The notes beneath the pieces are model-generated. The model was not told the origin of the DNA and made no database searches. It saw nothing but the letters and a program-made list of their open reading frames with translations. Shown here piece by piece: positions 27,878-36,648 of a stretch of 64,000 nt of DNA; positions within the stretch are counted from its first letter, which is position 1; the number at the start of each line of letters is the position of its first letter. Where the stretch lies: the NCBI RefSeq assembly GCF_003732485.1, contig NZ_MOAK01000081.1, positions 360,909-424,908 of the forward strand, written 5' to 3'. The stretch comes from Pseudomonas protegens. Lineage in GTDB: Bacteria; Pseudomonadota; Gammaproteobacteria; Pseudomonadales; Pseudomonadaceae. The translations under genes and the position numbers were made by a program.

Positions 27878-28716
27878 GGCGGTTTCCTTGATGGGGCGAC
27901 CGGAGTCGGGTGTATGCCGTCGAAATTTTCCAGGGCCCGGGCCAGGCTGGCCTCGGACAACTCCCCCAGGTGGCTGCCCAGCAGGCGGCCGTCGGCGCTG
28001 TAGAACAGCGTAGTCGGCAAGGCCATGGAGCCCACGGCCTGGCCCAGGCGGCCACCGCCGTCGAACAGGACGTTGTCCAGGTTCAGTTCCTGGGTGGCGA
28101 GGAAGGTGGCCACGCTTTGCATGCTTTCGCCCTGGTTGACGAACAGGAAGGTCAGGTCCGGGCGTTGCTGCTGGGCTTTTTCCAGCACCGGCATCTCTCG
28201 CCGGCACGGCGGGCACCAGGTGGCCCAGAGATTGATCACCAAGGGCCCGCCCTGGTAGTCGGTGAGTTGCACGTGGTCGCCGGTGGCATTGTGCAGGGCC
28301 ACTTCGGGCAGGCGCGTGCCCTGGTCGTAGAGGGTCAGGGACAGGGTCGCCAGCAGCCAGAAGGCCAGGCCGCTGCCGACTCCGGCGCCCAGGGGGCGAC
28401 GCAGTGCCGGGCGTTTCCAGCCCCAGGCCAGGGCCGCCAGGAGCATGAGGATGACCCCGGGCCACGCCAGGAAGCCGCCGTCGCGCAGGTCGATGATCAT
28501 CCACAGGTCGTGACGGTAGTGCTTCCAGTAGGCGATGACGAAGCTGATCCGCGCCGCCAGCATGCCCAGCAGGAACAGCGAAAACAGCACCGACTCAGGG
28601 TTGTCACCGCCGCGCTTGGCCACCCGCCAGCCCACCAGGGTGGCCAGGGCCAAGGCACTGATCAGCAGCAGGTGGTTGAGGGCAATGGCAAAGGTGCCGA
28701 TGGTAAAGGTCAGCAT
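27853..28716 (-). CDS. DsbE-like thioredoxin fused to a membrane domain
   Basis: The 287-residue protein has about four membrane helices in its first 120 residues (FAIALNHLLLISALALATLVGW, VLFSLFLLGMLAARISFVIAYW, WPGVILMLLAALAWGW, GLAFWLLATLSLTLY), a pattern like the prolipoprotein diacylglyceryl transferase family, followed by a TlpA/DsbE thioredoxin domain with WCPPC (VINLWATWCPPCRREMP, about residue 170). It corresponds in place and order to the dsbE gene of the P. aeruginosa dsbDEG operon (PA2477). The start overlaps the dsbD stop by one base (TGATG). It probably receives electrons from DsbD in the periplasm. The last 30 residues, read over dsbG, look unstructured. Confidence 0.88.
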   Translation of the reverse strand: MLTFTIGTFAIALNHLLLISALALATLVGWRVAKRGGDNPESVLFSLFLLGMLAARISFVIAYWKHYRHDLWMIIDLRDGGFLAWPGVILMLLAALAWGWKRPALRRPLGAGVGSGLAFWLLATLSLTLYDQGTRLPEVALHNATGDHVQLTDYQGGPLVINLWATWCPPCRREMPVLEKAQQQRPDLTFLFVNQGESMQSVATFLATQELNLDNVLFDGGGRLGQAVGSMALPTTLFYSADGRLLGSHLGELSEASLARALENFDGIHPTPVAPSRKPPCPSSATC

Positions 28717-30467
28717 CAACGGGCTTCCCGGGTCTGGGTCCAGCGTTGCAGGAAGACGTTGGCATCCACTTCGCCGGTGATGCGCTGGCTGCGGCGCTCG
28801 CTGCCGTCCGGGCCGATCCACAGCATGCTCGGTGGCCCCGGCACTTTGTAGCGGCTGAGCAGTTCACGGCCGTCGGCGTTGTCCAGGGTGACGTCCAGGC
28901 GCAGCAGGCGCACGTCCTTCAGGGCCTCCAGGACCTGGGGCTGGCCGAACACGGTTTTCTCCATGATCTTGCAGGACACGCACCAGTCGGCGTAGTAATC
29001 CAGCAGCACCCACTGACCCTGGGCCTGGGCGCTGTCCAGGGCACGTTGCAGTTCGGCGGGCGACTTGACGGTGCTGAAGGCATCGTGGGCCGTGACGCTG
29101 CCCGCCACGCCTCCTCCGCTGTAGACCTTGAGTGGTCGCCACAGGTCGTCGCTGCCACCGGCGGCGCCCACCAGCAGCATGCTGCCCCAGACCCCGAACA
29201 GCACCGAGCCGGCGCCGAAGGCGTGCACCAGCCGCCCGGCGATGGCCCGCTGTTGCCAGGCGCAGTAGGCGAGTACCAGGGCCAGGGCGCCCCACAAACC
29301 TATCCACAGGCTGGCGCCCAGTACCGGGCGCAGCATGTAGATGGCGGTGCCCAGGAACAGGAAGCCGAACACGCCCTTGAGCAGGTTCATCCACGGCCCC
29401 GGCTTGGGCAGGAAGCGGTTGCCCACGGTCACCAACAACAGCAGCGGCAGGCCGATGCCCAGGCCCAGGGCGAACAGCGCCAGGCCGCCAAACAGGGCAT
29501 TGCCGGTCTGGGCGATGTACAGCAGGCCACCGGCCAGGGGCGCGGTCATGCACGGGCCCACCAGCAGCGCCGACAGGGCGCCGAGAGCGCCGCAGCCGAT
29601 CAGGCTGCCGCCCTGACGCTGGCGACTGGCACCTTCCAGGCGGTCGCGCAGGGCCACGGGCAACTGCAATTCAAAGAAGCCGAACATCGGCAGCGACAGC
29701 AGCACGAACAGGGCGGCGAAACTGCCCAGCACCCAGGGTTGTTGCAGCCAGGCCTGCAGGTTGCTGCCCAGCAGGGCGGCGATCACCCCCATGCCGGCAT
29801 ACACCAGGGCCATGCACAGCACGTAGCTTGAGGCCAGGGCCAAGCCGCGGCGCGGGCTGGCACCGCTGCCGACGACCATGCCGGCGAGAATCGGCAACAT
29901 CGGCAGCGAACAGGGGGCGAAGGCCAGCAGCAGGCCGAAGCCGAAGAAGGCCAGCAGGCCCAGGCCCCAGGATTTCTGTTGCAGCTCATTGGCCAGCAAC
30001 TGGTCCTGGGCCGAGCCGCCGCTGGTTGTCGCAGAGTTGGCGGCAGCGACTGTGGGCGCACCGCCCAGGTCCACTTCCAGGGTTTGCGGCGGGTAGCACA
30101 GGCCGGCGTCGGCACAGCCCTGCCAGCCCAGCTTGATCTTGCCGCTGGCGGCGGCGGGCAATTTCACTTCCAGGCCTTGGCGATACACCGTCTGCTCGCC
30201 GAAGAATTCGTCGCTGTGGTCTTCACCCGCCGGCAAGGCCGGTTGCTGCTCGGGCGGCAGGCCGTCGAACTTCAGGCGCTTCTGGTACAGGTAGTAGCCG
30301 TCGGCGATCTGCCAGAACAATTGGGTTTCCCCGGAAGGCAGGCGTTCGGAGGTAAACACGAAGGCCTTGCCCACCGGCAGGAAGTCGGGCTTGACCTCGA
30401 ACGGGTTGTTGCCGGCTTGCGCCAGGGTGGAGAACAGCATGAACAGCAAAATGAACAATCGACGCAT
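28716..30467 (-). CDS. dsbD: DsbD, thiol:disulfide interchange protein
   Basis: The 583-residue protein has a signal peptide (FILLFMLFSTLAQA), a periplasmic alpha domain with paired Cys (WQGCADAGLCYPP), a central eight-helix membrane domain containing the Cys-Pro site FAPCSLPMLPI and a second Cys in VGPCMTAPL, and a C-terminal thioredoxin domain with YADWCVSCK. It carries electrons from cytoplasmic thioredoxin to periplasmic DsbG/DsbE-type proteins. ATG at 30467 was chosen; an in-frame TTG two codons upstream is less likely. First gene of the dsbD-dsbE-dsbG operon, divergent from the DsbRS-like regulators. Confidence 0.95.
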   Translation of the reverse strand: MRRLFILLFMLFSTLAQAGNNPFEVKPDFLPVGKAFVFTSERLPSGETQLFWQIADGYYLYQKRLKFDGLPPEQQPALPAGEDHSDEFFGEQTVYRQGLEVKLPAAASGKIKLGWQGCADAGLCYPPQTLEVDLGGAPTVAAANSATTSGGSAQDQLLANELQQKSWGLGLLAFFGFGLLLAFAPCSLPMLPILAGMVVGSGASPRRGLALASSYVLCMALVYAGMGVIAALLGSNLQAWLQQPWVLGSFAALFVLLSLPMFGFFELQLPVALRDRLEGASRQRQGGSLIGCGALGALSALLVGPCMTAPLAGGLLYIAQTGNALFGGLALFALGLGIGLPLLLLVTVGNRFLPKPGPWMNLLKGVFGFLFLGTAIYMLRPVLGASLWIGLWGALALVLAYCAWQQRAIAGRLVHAFGAGSVLFGVWGSMLLVGAAGGSDDLWRPLKVYSGGGVAGSVTAHDAFSTVKSPAELQRALDSAQAQGQWVLLDYYADWCVSCKIMEKTVFGQPQVLEALKDVRLLRLDVTLDNADGRELLSRYKVPGPPSMLWIGPDGSERRSQRITGEVDANVFLQRWTQTREAR

Positions 30468-30513
30468 GGCCAAGCCTTAAACCGGTGCAAGTAGCGAGCA
30501 CAATGGCGGGTCC

Positions 30514-30533
30514 TGATTAACCGATGATTAACC
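30514..30533. promoter_or_regulatory. Direct repeat, candidate DsbR site
   Basis: TGATTAACC occurs twice, at 30514-30522 and 30525-30533, start-to-start 11 bases. Direct repeats one helical turn apart are typical of OmpR/PhoB-family operators. It lies 47 bases ahead of the dsbD start and 88 bases ahead of the response-regulator gene. A CATAAT -10-like hexamer for the regulator gene follows near 30563. Confidence 0.6.
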
Positions 30534-30621
30534 CTACCTGGCTTGTGGCCAGTGAGCGGCAGGCATAATGTCCGCTTAATCCGCAGCCTGCTTAATCAAC
30601 GCCTTTGTTACAGGACCGACC

Positions 30622-31299
30622 ATGCACGTACTTGTCTGTGAAGATGATGAGCTGATTGCCAGCGGGATAGTCGCCGGCCTCACGGCCCAGGGCCTGACGG
30701 TCGAGCATGTGGCTACCGCTTCTGCGGCGCGGGCCATGCTCGGCGTGGCCGATTTCGACGTGATGGTACTGGACTTGGGCCTGCCGGATGAAGATGGTTT
30801 GAAGTTGCTCAAGCAACAGCGCCAGCAGGGCCTGGAGATTCCGGTGCTGATTCTCACCGCCCGCGACTCGGTGACCGACCGGGTCGACGGCCTGCAGGCC
30901 GGTGCCGACGACTACCTGCTCAAGCCGTTCGACCTGCGGGAACTGGCGGCGCGGCTGCACACCCTGTTGCGCCGGGTGGCGGGGCGCAGCGTCAACCTCA
31001 TTGAACACGGACGCCTGACCTACGACCCCAGCACCCGGGAAACCCTGTTGGGCGGCCAGCCGGTGGACTTGTCCCGGCGCGAGCAATCCCTGCTCCAGGC
31101 GCTGCTGCACAACCGGGGTCGGGTGCTCTCCAGCGAGCAACTCAAGGACAGTGTCTACGGCTTCAACGATGAGCTGGAGAGCAACGCGCTGAATGTGCAC
31201 ATCCACCACCTGCGACGCAAACTCGGCAATGGCATCGTTGAAACCGTGCGCGGCCTGGGCTATCGCCTGGGGCCGGCCGACGGCGAGGAGAACCGGTAA
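30622..31299 (+). CDS. dsbR: OmpR-family response regulator (DsbR-like)
   Basis: The 225-residue response regulator has an acidic pocket (CEDDE), phospho-acceptor Asp in FDVMVLDLGLPDEDG (about residue 51), switch residues in LILTARD, Lys in LLKPF, and a C-terminal winged helix (LSRREQSLLQALLHNRGRVLSSEQL... NALNVHIHHLRRKLG). In P. aeruginosa the pair PA2479/PA2480, divergent from dsbDEG, was described as the copper-responsive DsbRS system that induces dsbDEG; synteny here is the same. It is followed without gap by the sensor gene. Confidence 0.9.
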   Translation: MHVLVCEDDELIASGIVAGLTAQGLTVEHVATASAARAMLGVADFDVMVLDLGLPDEDGLKLLKQQRQQGLEIPVLILTARDSVTDRVDGLQAGADDYLLKPFDLRELAARLHTLLRRVAGRSVNLIEHGRLTYDPSTRETLLGGQPVDLSRREQSLLQALLHNRGRVLSSEQLKDSVYGFNDELESNALNVHIHHLRRKLGNGIVETVRGLGYRLGPADGEENR

Positions 31300-32625
31300 G
31301 TGAGGAGCCTGCGCCTGCGCCTGAGCATGACCCTCGGCGCCGCTTTCATCCTGATCTGGGCCCTGGCGGCGGCGTGGATGCTCAGTGACCTGCGCAACCA
31401 GATGATGTTTTCCCTGGACCAGCGCCTGGTGGCCTCGGCGCGCATGGTGGCCGGCCTGCTGGAGCAGATGCCGACGCTGCCGTCCCACGCCCCGGGCAAT
31501 CAGATCAATAGCGCGGCCCTGACCATTCCCGGCGGCATGGCCTGCCAGGTCAGCTCCTTGCGTGGGCAGATCCTGGCTCGCAGCCACAGCACTCCGGAAC
31601 ACACCCTGGAAGCCGAGAAGCTGGGCTTTCATGACCAGATGATCGACGGTGCGCCCTGGCGCACCTTCACCCTGGTGCGCGGTGACTTGCGCATCACCAC
31701 CGCCGACCGTCAGGTGGAACGCGAGGCCCTGAACATGTCGGTGCTGCTCGCCGCTTCGGTGCCGGTAGGCGTGGCTCTGCTGGGTTGCCTGTGGCTGTTG
31801 TGGCTGGGCATCGGCCAGAGCCTGGCACCGCTGAACCGGATTCGCGATGCGCTGATGCGCCGCAGCGCCGACTCCCTGGAACCGCTGCAGATCCAGCCCA
31901 TGCCCAGCGAGTTGCGGCCGTTGCTGGAAACCCAGAACCAGCTGTTCCAGCGTATTGCCAAGACCATCGAGCGCGAGCGCCGGCTGACCGGCGACGCGGC
32001 CCATGAGTTGCGCAGCCCGCTGACCGCGATCAAGACCCACCTGCAAGTGGCGCGCATGACCGAAGGCGCGGCCCGTGACCAGTCCCTGGCCCGGGCCGAG
32101 GAAGGCGCCGACCGCATGCACCGGACCCTGGAGCAACTGCTGTTGCTGGCCCGGGTCGAGGGCAGCCTGTCGTTCGATGACGGTGTGCACTGCAACGCCG
32201 AGCAGGTGGCGCGCCTGGCGATCCAGGACGCTGCCATGGGCGCCCGCCAGCGGGTCAAGGTGCACCTGGGGGACAAGGCTGGCGAAGCCCCGGTGGAAAT
32301 GCCCTCGACCCTGGCCATTGCCGCCTTGCGCAACCTGCTGGACAACGCCCTGCGGCATACACCCGAAGAATGCCCGGTGGAGTTGAACCTGGAGATCGTC
32401 GCCGGTCGCCTGCGCTTCCAGGTGCGTGACCATGGCTCGGGAATCCCCGCAGAAGATCTGCAGCACCTGACGCAGCGCTTCTGGCGTGACAGCCAGAGCA
32501 GCGGTTGCGGCCTGGGGCTGGCGATTGTCCAGGCCATCGTCCAGCGTTGCGGTTGCGACCTGTATTTCGACAGCCGTCCCGACGGCCTGCGCGTTGAACT
32601 GACCCTGCCTGCCCACCGCGCCTGA
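31300..32625 (+). CDS. dsbS: Sensor histidine kinase (DsbS-like)
   Basis: The 441-residue membrane kinase starts at GTG 31300, one base after the regulator stop. It has TM1 at about 10-30 (MTLGAAFILIWALAAAWML), a periplasmic loop of about 115 residues, TM2 near 150-170 (VLLAASVPVGVALLGCLWLLWL), a HAMP-like linker, an H-box AHELRSPLTAIKTHL, an N-box NLLDNALRHTP, and G boxes DHGSGIP and GCGLGLAIV. Only two Cys are seen in the periplasmic/TM region (ACQVSS and the TM2 GCLW); DsbS of P. aeruginosa is reported to sense Cu(I) through a periplasmic Cys. Cognate to the upstream regulator. Confidence 0.9.
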   Translation: MRSLRLRLSMTLGAAFILIWALAAAWMLSDLRNQMMFSLDQRLVASARMVAGLLEQMPTLPSHAPGNQINSAALTIPGGMACQVSSLRGQILARSHSTPEHTLEAEKLGFHDQMIDGAPWRTFTLVRGDLRITTADRQVEREALNMSVLLAASVPVGVALLGCLWLLWLGIGQSLAPLNRIRDALMRRSADSLEPLQIQPMPSELRPLLETQNQLFQRIAKTIERERRLTGDAAHELRSPLTAIKTHLQVARMTEGAARDQSLARAEEGADRMHRTLEQLLLLARVEGSLSFDDGVHCNAEQVARLAIQDAAMGARQRVKVHLGDKAGEAPVEMPSTLAIAALRNLLDNALRHTPEECPVELNLEIVAGRLRFQVRDHGSGIPAEDLQHLTQRFWRDSQSSGCGLGLAIVQAIVQRCGCDLYFDSRPDGLRVELTLPAHRA

Positions 32626-32641
32626 CCCATCACCGTCCACT

Positions 32642-32706
32642 GCAGGAGCTGGCTTGCCAGCGAAGGGGCCTTTGAGACCGCCTTCGCCAGCAAGCTGGCT
32701 CCTACG
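32642..32706. repeat. REP/BIME pair
   Basis: GCAGGAGCTGGCTTGCCAGC facing GCCAGCAAGCTGGCTCCTAC. It separates the sensor kinase gene from the pvdH promoter region. Confidence 0.85.
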
Positions 32707-32739
32707 GGTCGATATGTGCAATTTCATCGCCCCGAGGTG

Positions 32740-32763
32740 TAAATCCCGACCTCGCTGGTGCGT
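32740..32763 (+). promoter_or_regulatory. Iron-starvation box (PvdS promoter) for pvdH
   Basis: TAAAT at 32740-32744 followed by CCC, and CGT at 32761-32763, with exactly 16 bases between: a textbook PvdS-dependent promoter. It lies 96 bases before the pvdH ATG. Confidence 0.9.
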
Positions 32764-32859
32764 TTCCAAAACAGGAAAACCTGTCAGTGCGCACCCCGCT
32801 TCGGCTGCGCATCCGGCCGGTGGCCGTTTTGCTCAAATTGCAGCGCGAGGGTTCGAGAC

Positions 32860-34272
32860 ATGTCAGCCGTTACCAGCCTTATGGAAGATTCCCCGGTGGG
32901 CCTTGCCGCCACTGCGGCGGAGACGCTTTACCAGTTCGACGAGTCGCCCCTGCTGGCCCGTCAGAATCGCCAGGAATCCAATGCTCGCAGCTATCCGCGA
33001 CGTATCCCCCTGGCCCTCAAGCGGGCCAGCGGCATCCACGTCGAGGACGTCGAGGGCCGGCGTTTCATCGATTGCCTGGCCGGTGCCGGGACCTTGGCCC
33101 TGGGCCACAATCACCCGGTGGTGATCGCTGCGATCCAGCAGGTGCTGGCCGATGAGTTGCCGCTGTTGACCCTGGACCTGACCACCCCGGTCAAGGATCA
33201 GTTCGTCCAGGACCTGTTCGGCCTGTTGCCCGAGGCCCTGGCCGCCGAGGCCAAGATCCAGTTCTGCGGCCCCACCGGCACCGATGCCGTTGAAGCCGCG
33301 CTGAAGCTGGTACGCACCGCCACCGGACGCAGCACCGTGCTGTCGTTCCAGGGCGGTTACCACGGCATGAGCCAGGGCGCGCTGAGCCTGATGGGCAGCC
33401 TGGGGCCCAAGCGCCCGCTGGCGGGACTCTTGAACAACGGCGTGCAGTTTTTGCCCTTTCCCTATGACTACCGCTGCCCGTTCGGGCTGGGGGGCGCCGA
33501 GGGGGTCAAGGTCAACCTGCATTACCTGGAAAACCTGCTGACCGATCCTGAAGCGGGAGTGGCCCTGCCGGCGGCGGTCATCGTTGAGGCCGTGCAGGGC
33601 GAGGGTGGGGTGATCCCGGCGGACCTGGAATGGCTGCAAGGGGTGCGTCGCATCACCGAGAAGGCTGGGGTGGCGCTGATCGTCGATGAAATCCAGAGCG
33701 GTTTTGGTCGTACCGGCAAGATGTTCGCCTTTGAACACGCGGGGATCATTCCCGATGTGGTGGTGATGTCCAAGGCCATCGGCGGCAGCCTGCCGCTGGC
33801 GGTGATGGTCTATCGCGACTGGCTCGACACCTGGCAGCCAGGCGCCCACGCCGGCACCTTCCGCGGCAATCAGATGGCCATGGCCACCGGTTCCGCGGTG
33901 ATGCGCTACCTCAAGCAACACCGGCTGCCCGAGCACGCGGCGGCCATGGGCGAGCGCTTGCGCGAGCACCTGCTGATCCTGCAGCGCGACTACCCGCAAC
34001 TGGGGGATGTCCGCGGCCGTGGCCTGATGCTTGGCGTCGAGCTGGTGGACCCGACCGGCGCGCCGGACGCCCAGGGCCATCCGCCACAGCATTCGCGCCT
34101 GGCTCCCCTGGTACAGCGTGAATGCCTCAAGCGCGGCCTGATCCTTGAACTGGGCGGGCGCCATGGCAGCGTGGTGCGCTTCCTGCCGCCGCTGATCATC
34201 AGCGCGGCGCAGATCGATCAGGTGGCGGGGATCTTCAGCAAGGCAGTAGCGGCGGCAGTGGCCAGCCTCTAA
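32860..34272 (+). CDS. pvdH: PvdH, L-2,4-diaminobutyrate:2-oxoglutarate aminotransferase
   Basis: The 470-residue class-III PLP aminotransferase converts aspartate semialdehyde to L-2,4-diaminobutyrate, the Dab residue that PvdL and other pyoverdine synthetases use. Visible features are the cofactor phosphate region FCGPTGTDAVEAALKLVR, the Asp of VDEIQSGFGRTG, the Schiff-base Lys in VVMSKAIGGSLP (about residue 306), and a substrate Arg in the C-terminal part (RGRGLMLGVEL). Length matches P. aeruginosa PvdH (469). ATG 32860 follows a GAGG site. The iron-starvation box and the MbtH-like gene downstream support the role. Confidence 0.95.
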   Translation: MSAVTSLMEDSPVGLAATAAETLYQFDESPLLARQNRQESNARSYPRRIPLALKRASGIHVEDVEGRRFIDCLAGAGTLALGHNHPVVIAAIQQVLADELPLLTLDLTTPVKDQFVQDLFGLLPEALAAEAKIQFCGPTGTDAVEAALKLVRTATGRSTVLSFQGGYHGMSQGALSLMGSLGPKRPLAGLLNNGVQFLPFPYDYRCPFGLGGAEGVKVNLHYLENLLTDPEAGVALPAAVIVEAVQGEGGVIPADLEWLQGVRRITEKAGVALIVDEIQSGFGRTGKMFAFEHAGIIPDVVVMSKAIGGSLPLAVMVYRDWLDTWQPGAHAGTFRGNQMAMATGSAVMRYLKQHRLPEHAAAMGERLREHLLILQRDYPQLGDVRGRGLMLGVELVDPTGAPDAQGHPPQHSRLAPLVQRECLKRGLILELGGRHGSVVRFLPPLIISAAQIDQVAGIFSKAVAAAVASL

Positions 34273-34354
34273 TTTTTCGCAGCCTGGATTCGTTCCTTCT
34301 ACACAACGGCCGCGCCTGGGGCGCGGCACACTTTATTAGCGATGGAGACAAGTA

Positions 34355-34579
34355 ATGACTTCAGTATTCGACCGTGAGGACATCCTGTTCCAGGTGGTGG
34401 TCAACCATGAAGAGCAGTACTCGATCTGGCCCGACTACAAGGCCGTGCCCCAGGGCTGGCGCACTGTGGGCAAGAGCGGTTTCAAGAAAGACTGCCTGGC
34501 CTACATCGAGGAAGTCTGGACCGACATGCGTCCCCTGAGCCTGCGCCAGAAGATGGACCAGCAGGCCGTGGCCGGCTGA
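34355..34579 (+). CDS. MbtH-like protein for NRPS adenylation domains
   Basis: The 74-residue MbtH-family protein carries the signature [23 protein letters not shown] and the terminal SLRQKM segment. MbtH-like proteins bind NRPS adenylation domains and are needed for their folding or activity; in P. aeruginosa PA2412, next to pvdH, is required for normal pyoverdine production. It lies 82 bases after pvdH, probably in the same transcript, and is followed by a strong terminator. Confidence 0.95.
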   Translation: MTSVFDREDILFQVVVNHEEQYSIWPDYKAVPQGWRTVGKSGFKKDCLAYIEEVWTDMRPLSLRQKMDQQAVAG

Positions 34580-34656
34580 TCTTCGGAAGGTCTGTAGCCG
34601 CTGCCGAGCCTGCGAGGCTGCGAAAAGGGCTGTAGGACTTTCGACAATCCCAACGT

Positions 34657-34696
34657 AAAAAAGCCCGCTGACCCCTTGAGGCCAGCGGGCTTTTTT
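34657..34696. terminator. Bidirectional rho-independent terminator
   Basis: AAAAAAGCCCGCTG (34657-34670) and CAGCGGGCTTTTTT (34683-34696) form a 14-bp perfect arm pair with A/T tails on both strands. It ends pvdH-mbtH on the plus strand and the methyltransferase gene on the minus strand. Confidence 0.95.
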
Positions 34697-34708
34697 CATG
34701 CCCGGCGA

Positions 34709-35536
34709 TCAGGCCGTGCGTTTGACGGCCTGTAGGGTGTAGCTCAGTGGCAGGCGCCATGGCGCTTCCTTGAGTCGCCATTCGCCATGTTCATCCACCA
34801 CCATCTGCCCGGGGAGAGCTTCCCAGGGAATGCTCTGGTGTTCCACCAGCCCGGTGATTTCCAGGCCTTGGGCCAGCAAGGCGCTGATGATTTCCCCCAT
34901 GCCGTGATTCCACTCGTGGGTCACCGTGGCCTTGAGGCTGCTGTCGGTTTCCACGTAGGTGGCGTCATCGTCCCAGACCAGCGGCTCGCTGCGTTCGAAG
35001 TAGGGAAACGCCACTTGCAGCGAGTCGCTGTGACCCTCATCCAGGGCCCAGAGCATTGGATGCCCCTCGCGGATAAACAGTCGGCCACCGGGCTTGAGCA
35101 AGGCGCCGACGGTGTGGGCCCAGCGCTCGATGCTCGGCAGCCAGCACAGGGCGCCGATGCCGGTGTAGACCAGGTCGAACTCGCCGCGGGGCAGCACTTC
35201 GGCGGCCGCGAACACGTCCGACTCGTGGTAGTCGATGGGGGTCTTGCAGTGCTGGGCCAGGGTCCGGGCTTCAGCCAGTGAGGCCGAGGAAAAGTCCAGC
35301 CCGCTCATCCGCGCGCCGAGGCGGGCCAGGGACAGGGTATCGGTGCCGATATGGCATTGCAGATGCACGCCACGCAGGCCCTGGATATCGCCTAGCAAGG
35401 GGCGGTCGAACTGCACGACATCGGAGAGAAACTGTGGGTCGTCGACAAAGCGTTGCACCGCGTAATCCGCCGAGGCGGCGTGCAAGGGCGCGCGTTCATC
35501 CCAATTGGTCTTGTTGAGTTTCAGGTATTCGCTCAT
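34709..35536 (-). CDS. Class I SAM-dependent methyltransferase
   Basis: The 275-residue cytoplasmic methyltransferase begins MSEYLKLNKTNWDERAPLHA. The SAM-binding motif I is atypical, VHLQCHIGTDTLSLARLG, with a QCHIG loop found in a subgroup of these enzymes; motif II-like SGLDFS and the acidic strand FDLVYTGIGALCWLP follow. The substrate is unknown. It is convergent with mbtH across the shared terminator; pyoverdine relevance is possible from position only. Confidence 0.8.
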   Translation of the reverse strand: MSEYLKLNKTNWDERAPLHAASADYAVQRFVDDPQFLSDVVQFDRPLLGDIQGLRGVHLQCHIGTDTLSLARLGARMSGLDFSSASLAEARTLAQHCKTPIDYHESDVFAAAEVLPRGEFDLVYTGIGALCWLPSIERWAHTVGALLKPGGRLFIREGHPMLWALDEGHSDSLQVAFPYFERSEPLVWDDDATYVETDSSLKATVTHEWNHGMGEIISALLAQGLEITGLVEHQSIPWEALPGQMVVDEHGEWRLKEAPWRLPLSYTLQAVKRTA

Positions 35537-35658
35537 GGCGTGGATTTCCTGTCTGGGCATTTTTGCGAAGCGCAGACTAGCACCGGGAAATGACCACAAT
35601 CTTGAGGGAATATGTAAGCGCCGCCGCCGAACAGGCGGCAGCAGCGACGGGGATGGGC

Positions 35659-36648
35659 TCAGCTTTTCGGGGCCAGGGCCTGGGTGACTTTCTGCAGGTT
35701 GCCTTCCAGTTCGCCGAGCGGGTCGGCGCTGTCGGTTTCCAGTACCAGCAACTGGCTGCCGCCGGCGCTGACAGCGGCTTTCAGGGCATCGGACGGCTGG
35801 CGATGGTGCAGGACCACGGCCACATCGTTGTCCTTGAGCCGGGCTTGCAGCTTCTGCAGCGCTTCGGGCGTCCATTCGTTGTCGGCGCGGGCGTCGACTT
35901 CCACCAGTTCCAGGTTCAGGCCGCTGACCAGATAGCCAAAGTGCTCGGAGAGGCTCAGCACGCTGAGGTTATCGGCCTCGGCCAGGCGCGCTTCGCTGTC
36001 GGCGCTGAGTTTGAGCAAGCGTTGTTTCAGCCCTGCCAGGTTGCTCTCGATCTGTGGCTTGGCTTCGGGGGCCAGGCGTGCGAGGTCGGCCGCGAGTACG
36101 TCGGCCATGCGCCCCAGGTTGTTGCTGGACAGCCAGGGCTGGGTGTTGAGCCCGTCGCTCTTGCCCGGTTGCAGGGCCACCCCCGGCAGGGCGCCGTCCA
36201 CCGGGCGTGCGGCGTCGATCTCGACGATGCGGATGTTGCTGCGCCGGGCGTTGGGGTACAGCGGGTCGTCCGGCCAGATCGAGCGCAGGCCGATCACCGC
36301 GTCGGCATTCAACGCCAGTTTGCTCAGGGCCGGGGCGCCGCGCCCGGTGAAGTAGGCGGTCTGTCGCGAGCCTGGCAGGTTGGCCGGGGCCGCCCGCTCC
36401 AGCTTGACGTGGGTGCCTTGCAGCAGGATCTGCCCCAGGCCGAAGGTCACCGGCAGCGAGGCCAGCACCGTCAGCGGTTTTTCCGAGGTGGCGCTGTGCA
36501 GCGCGGTATTGCCCATGCCGTGGCTGGCCACCACGCGCATCGGTTCGAAGTGGTCGCGCTCGGCCAGGGCCGGGCTGCTGGTAAGGCCGCCGAGGACCAG
36601 GGCCAGGCTCAGTTGAGGCAATGACAAGTGACGCAATGAACTGTGCAT
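35659..36648 (-). CDS. fpvF: FpvF, periplasmic metal-binding protein of the FpvCDEF transporter
   Basis: The 329-residue protein has a signal peptide (LSLALVLGGLTSSPALA) and the cluster-A solute-binding fold of metal ABC systems (MRVVASHGMGNTAL, NADAVIGLRSIWPDD, LEVDARADNEWTPEALQKLQ helix). In P. aeruginosa PA2410 is the second of two binding proteins in FpvCDEF, which bind iron and/or ferripyoverdine in the periplasm. It is the last gene of the operon and starts one base after the permease stop. Downstream a GC-rich hairpin (35622-35641) lacks a T-run. Confidence 0.88.
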   Translation of the reverse strand: MHSSLRHLSLPQLSLALVLGGLTSSPALAERDHFEPMRVVASHGMGNTALHSATSEKPLTVLASLPVTFGLGQILLQGTHVKLERAAPANLPGSRQTAYFTGRGAPALSKLALNADAVIGLRSIWPDDPLYPNARRSNIRIVEIDAARPVDGALPGVALQPGKSDGLNTQPWLSSNNLGRMADVLAADLARLAPEAKPQIESNLAGLKQRLLKLSADSEARLAEADNLSVLSLSEHFGYLVSGLNLELVEVDARADNEWTPEALQKLQARLKDNDVAVVLHHRQPSDALKAAVSAGGSQLLVLETDSADPLGELEGNLQKVTQALAPKS

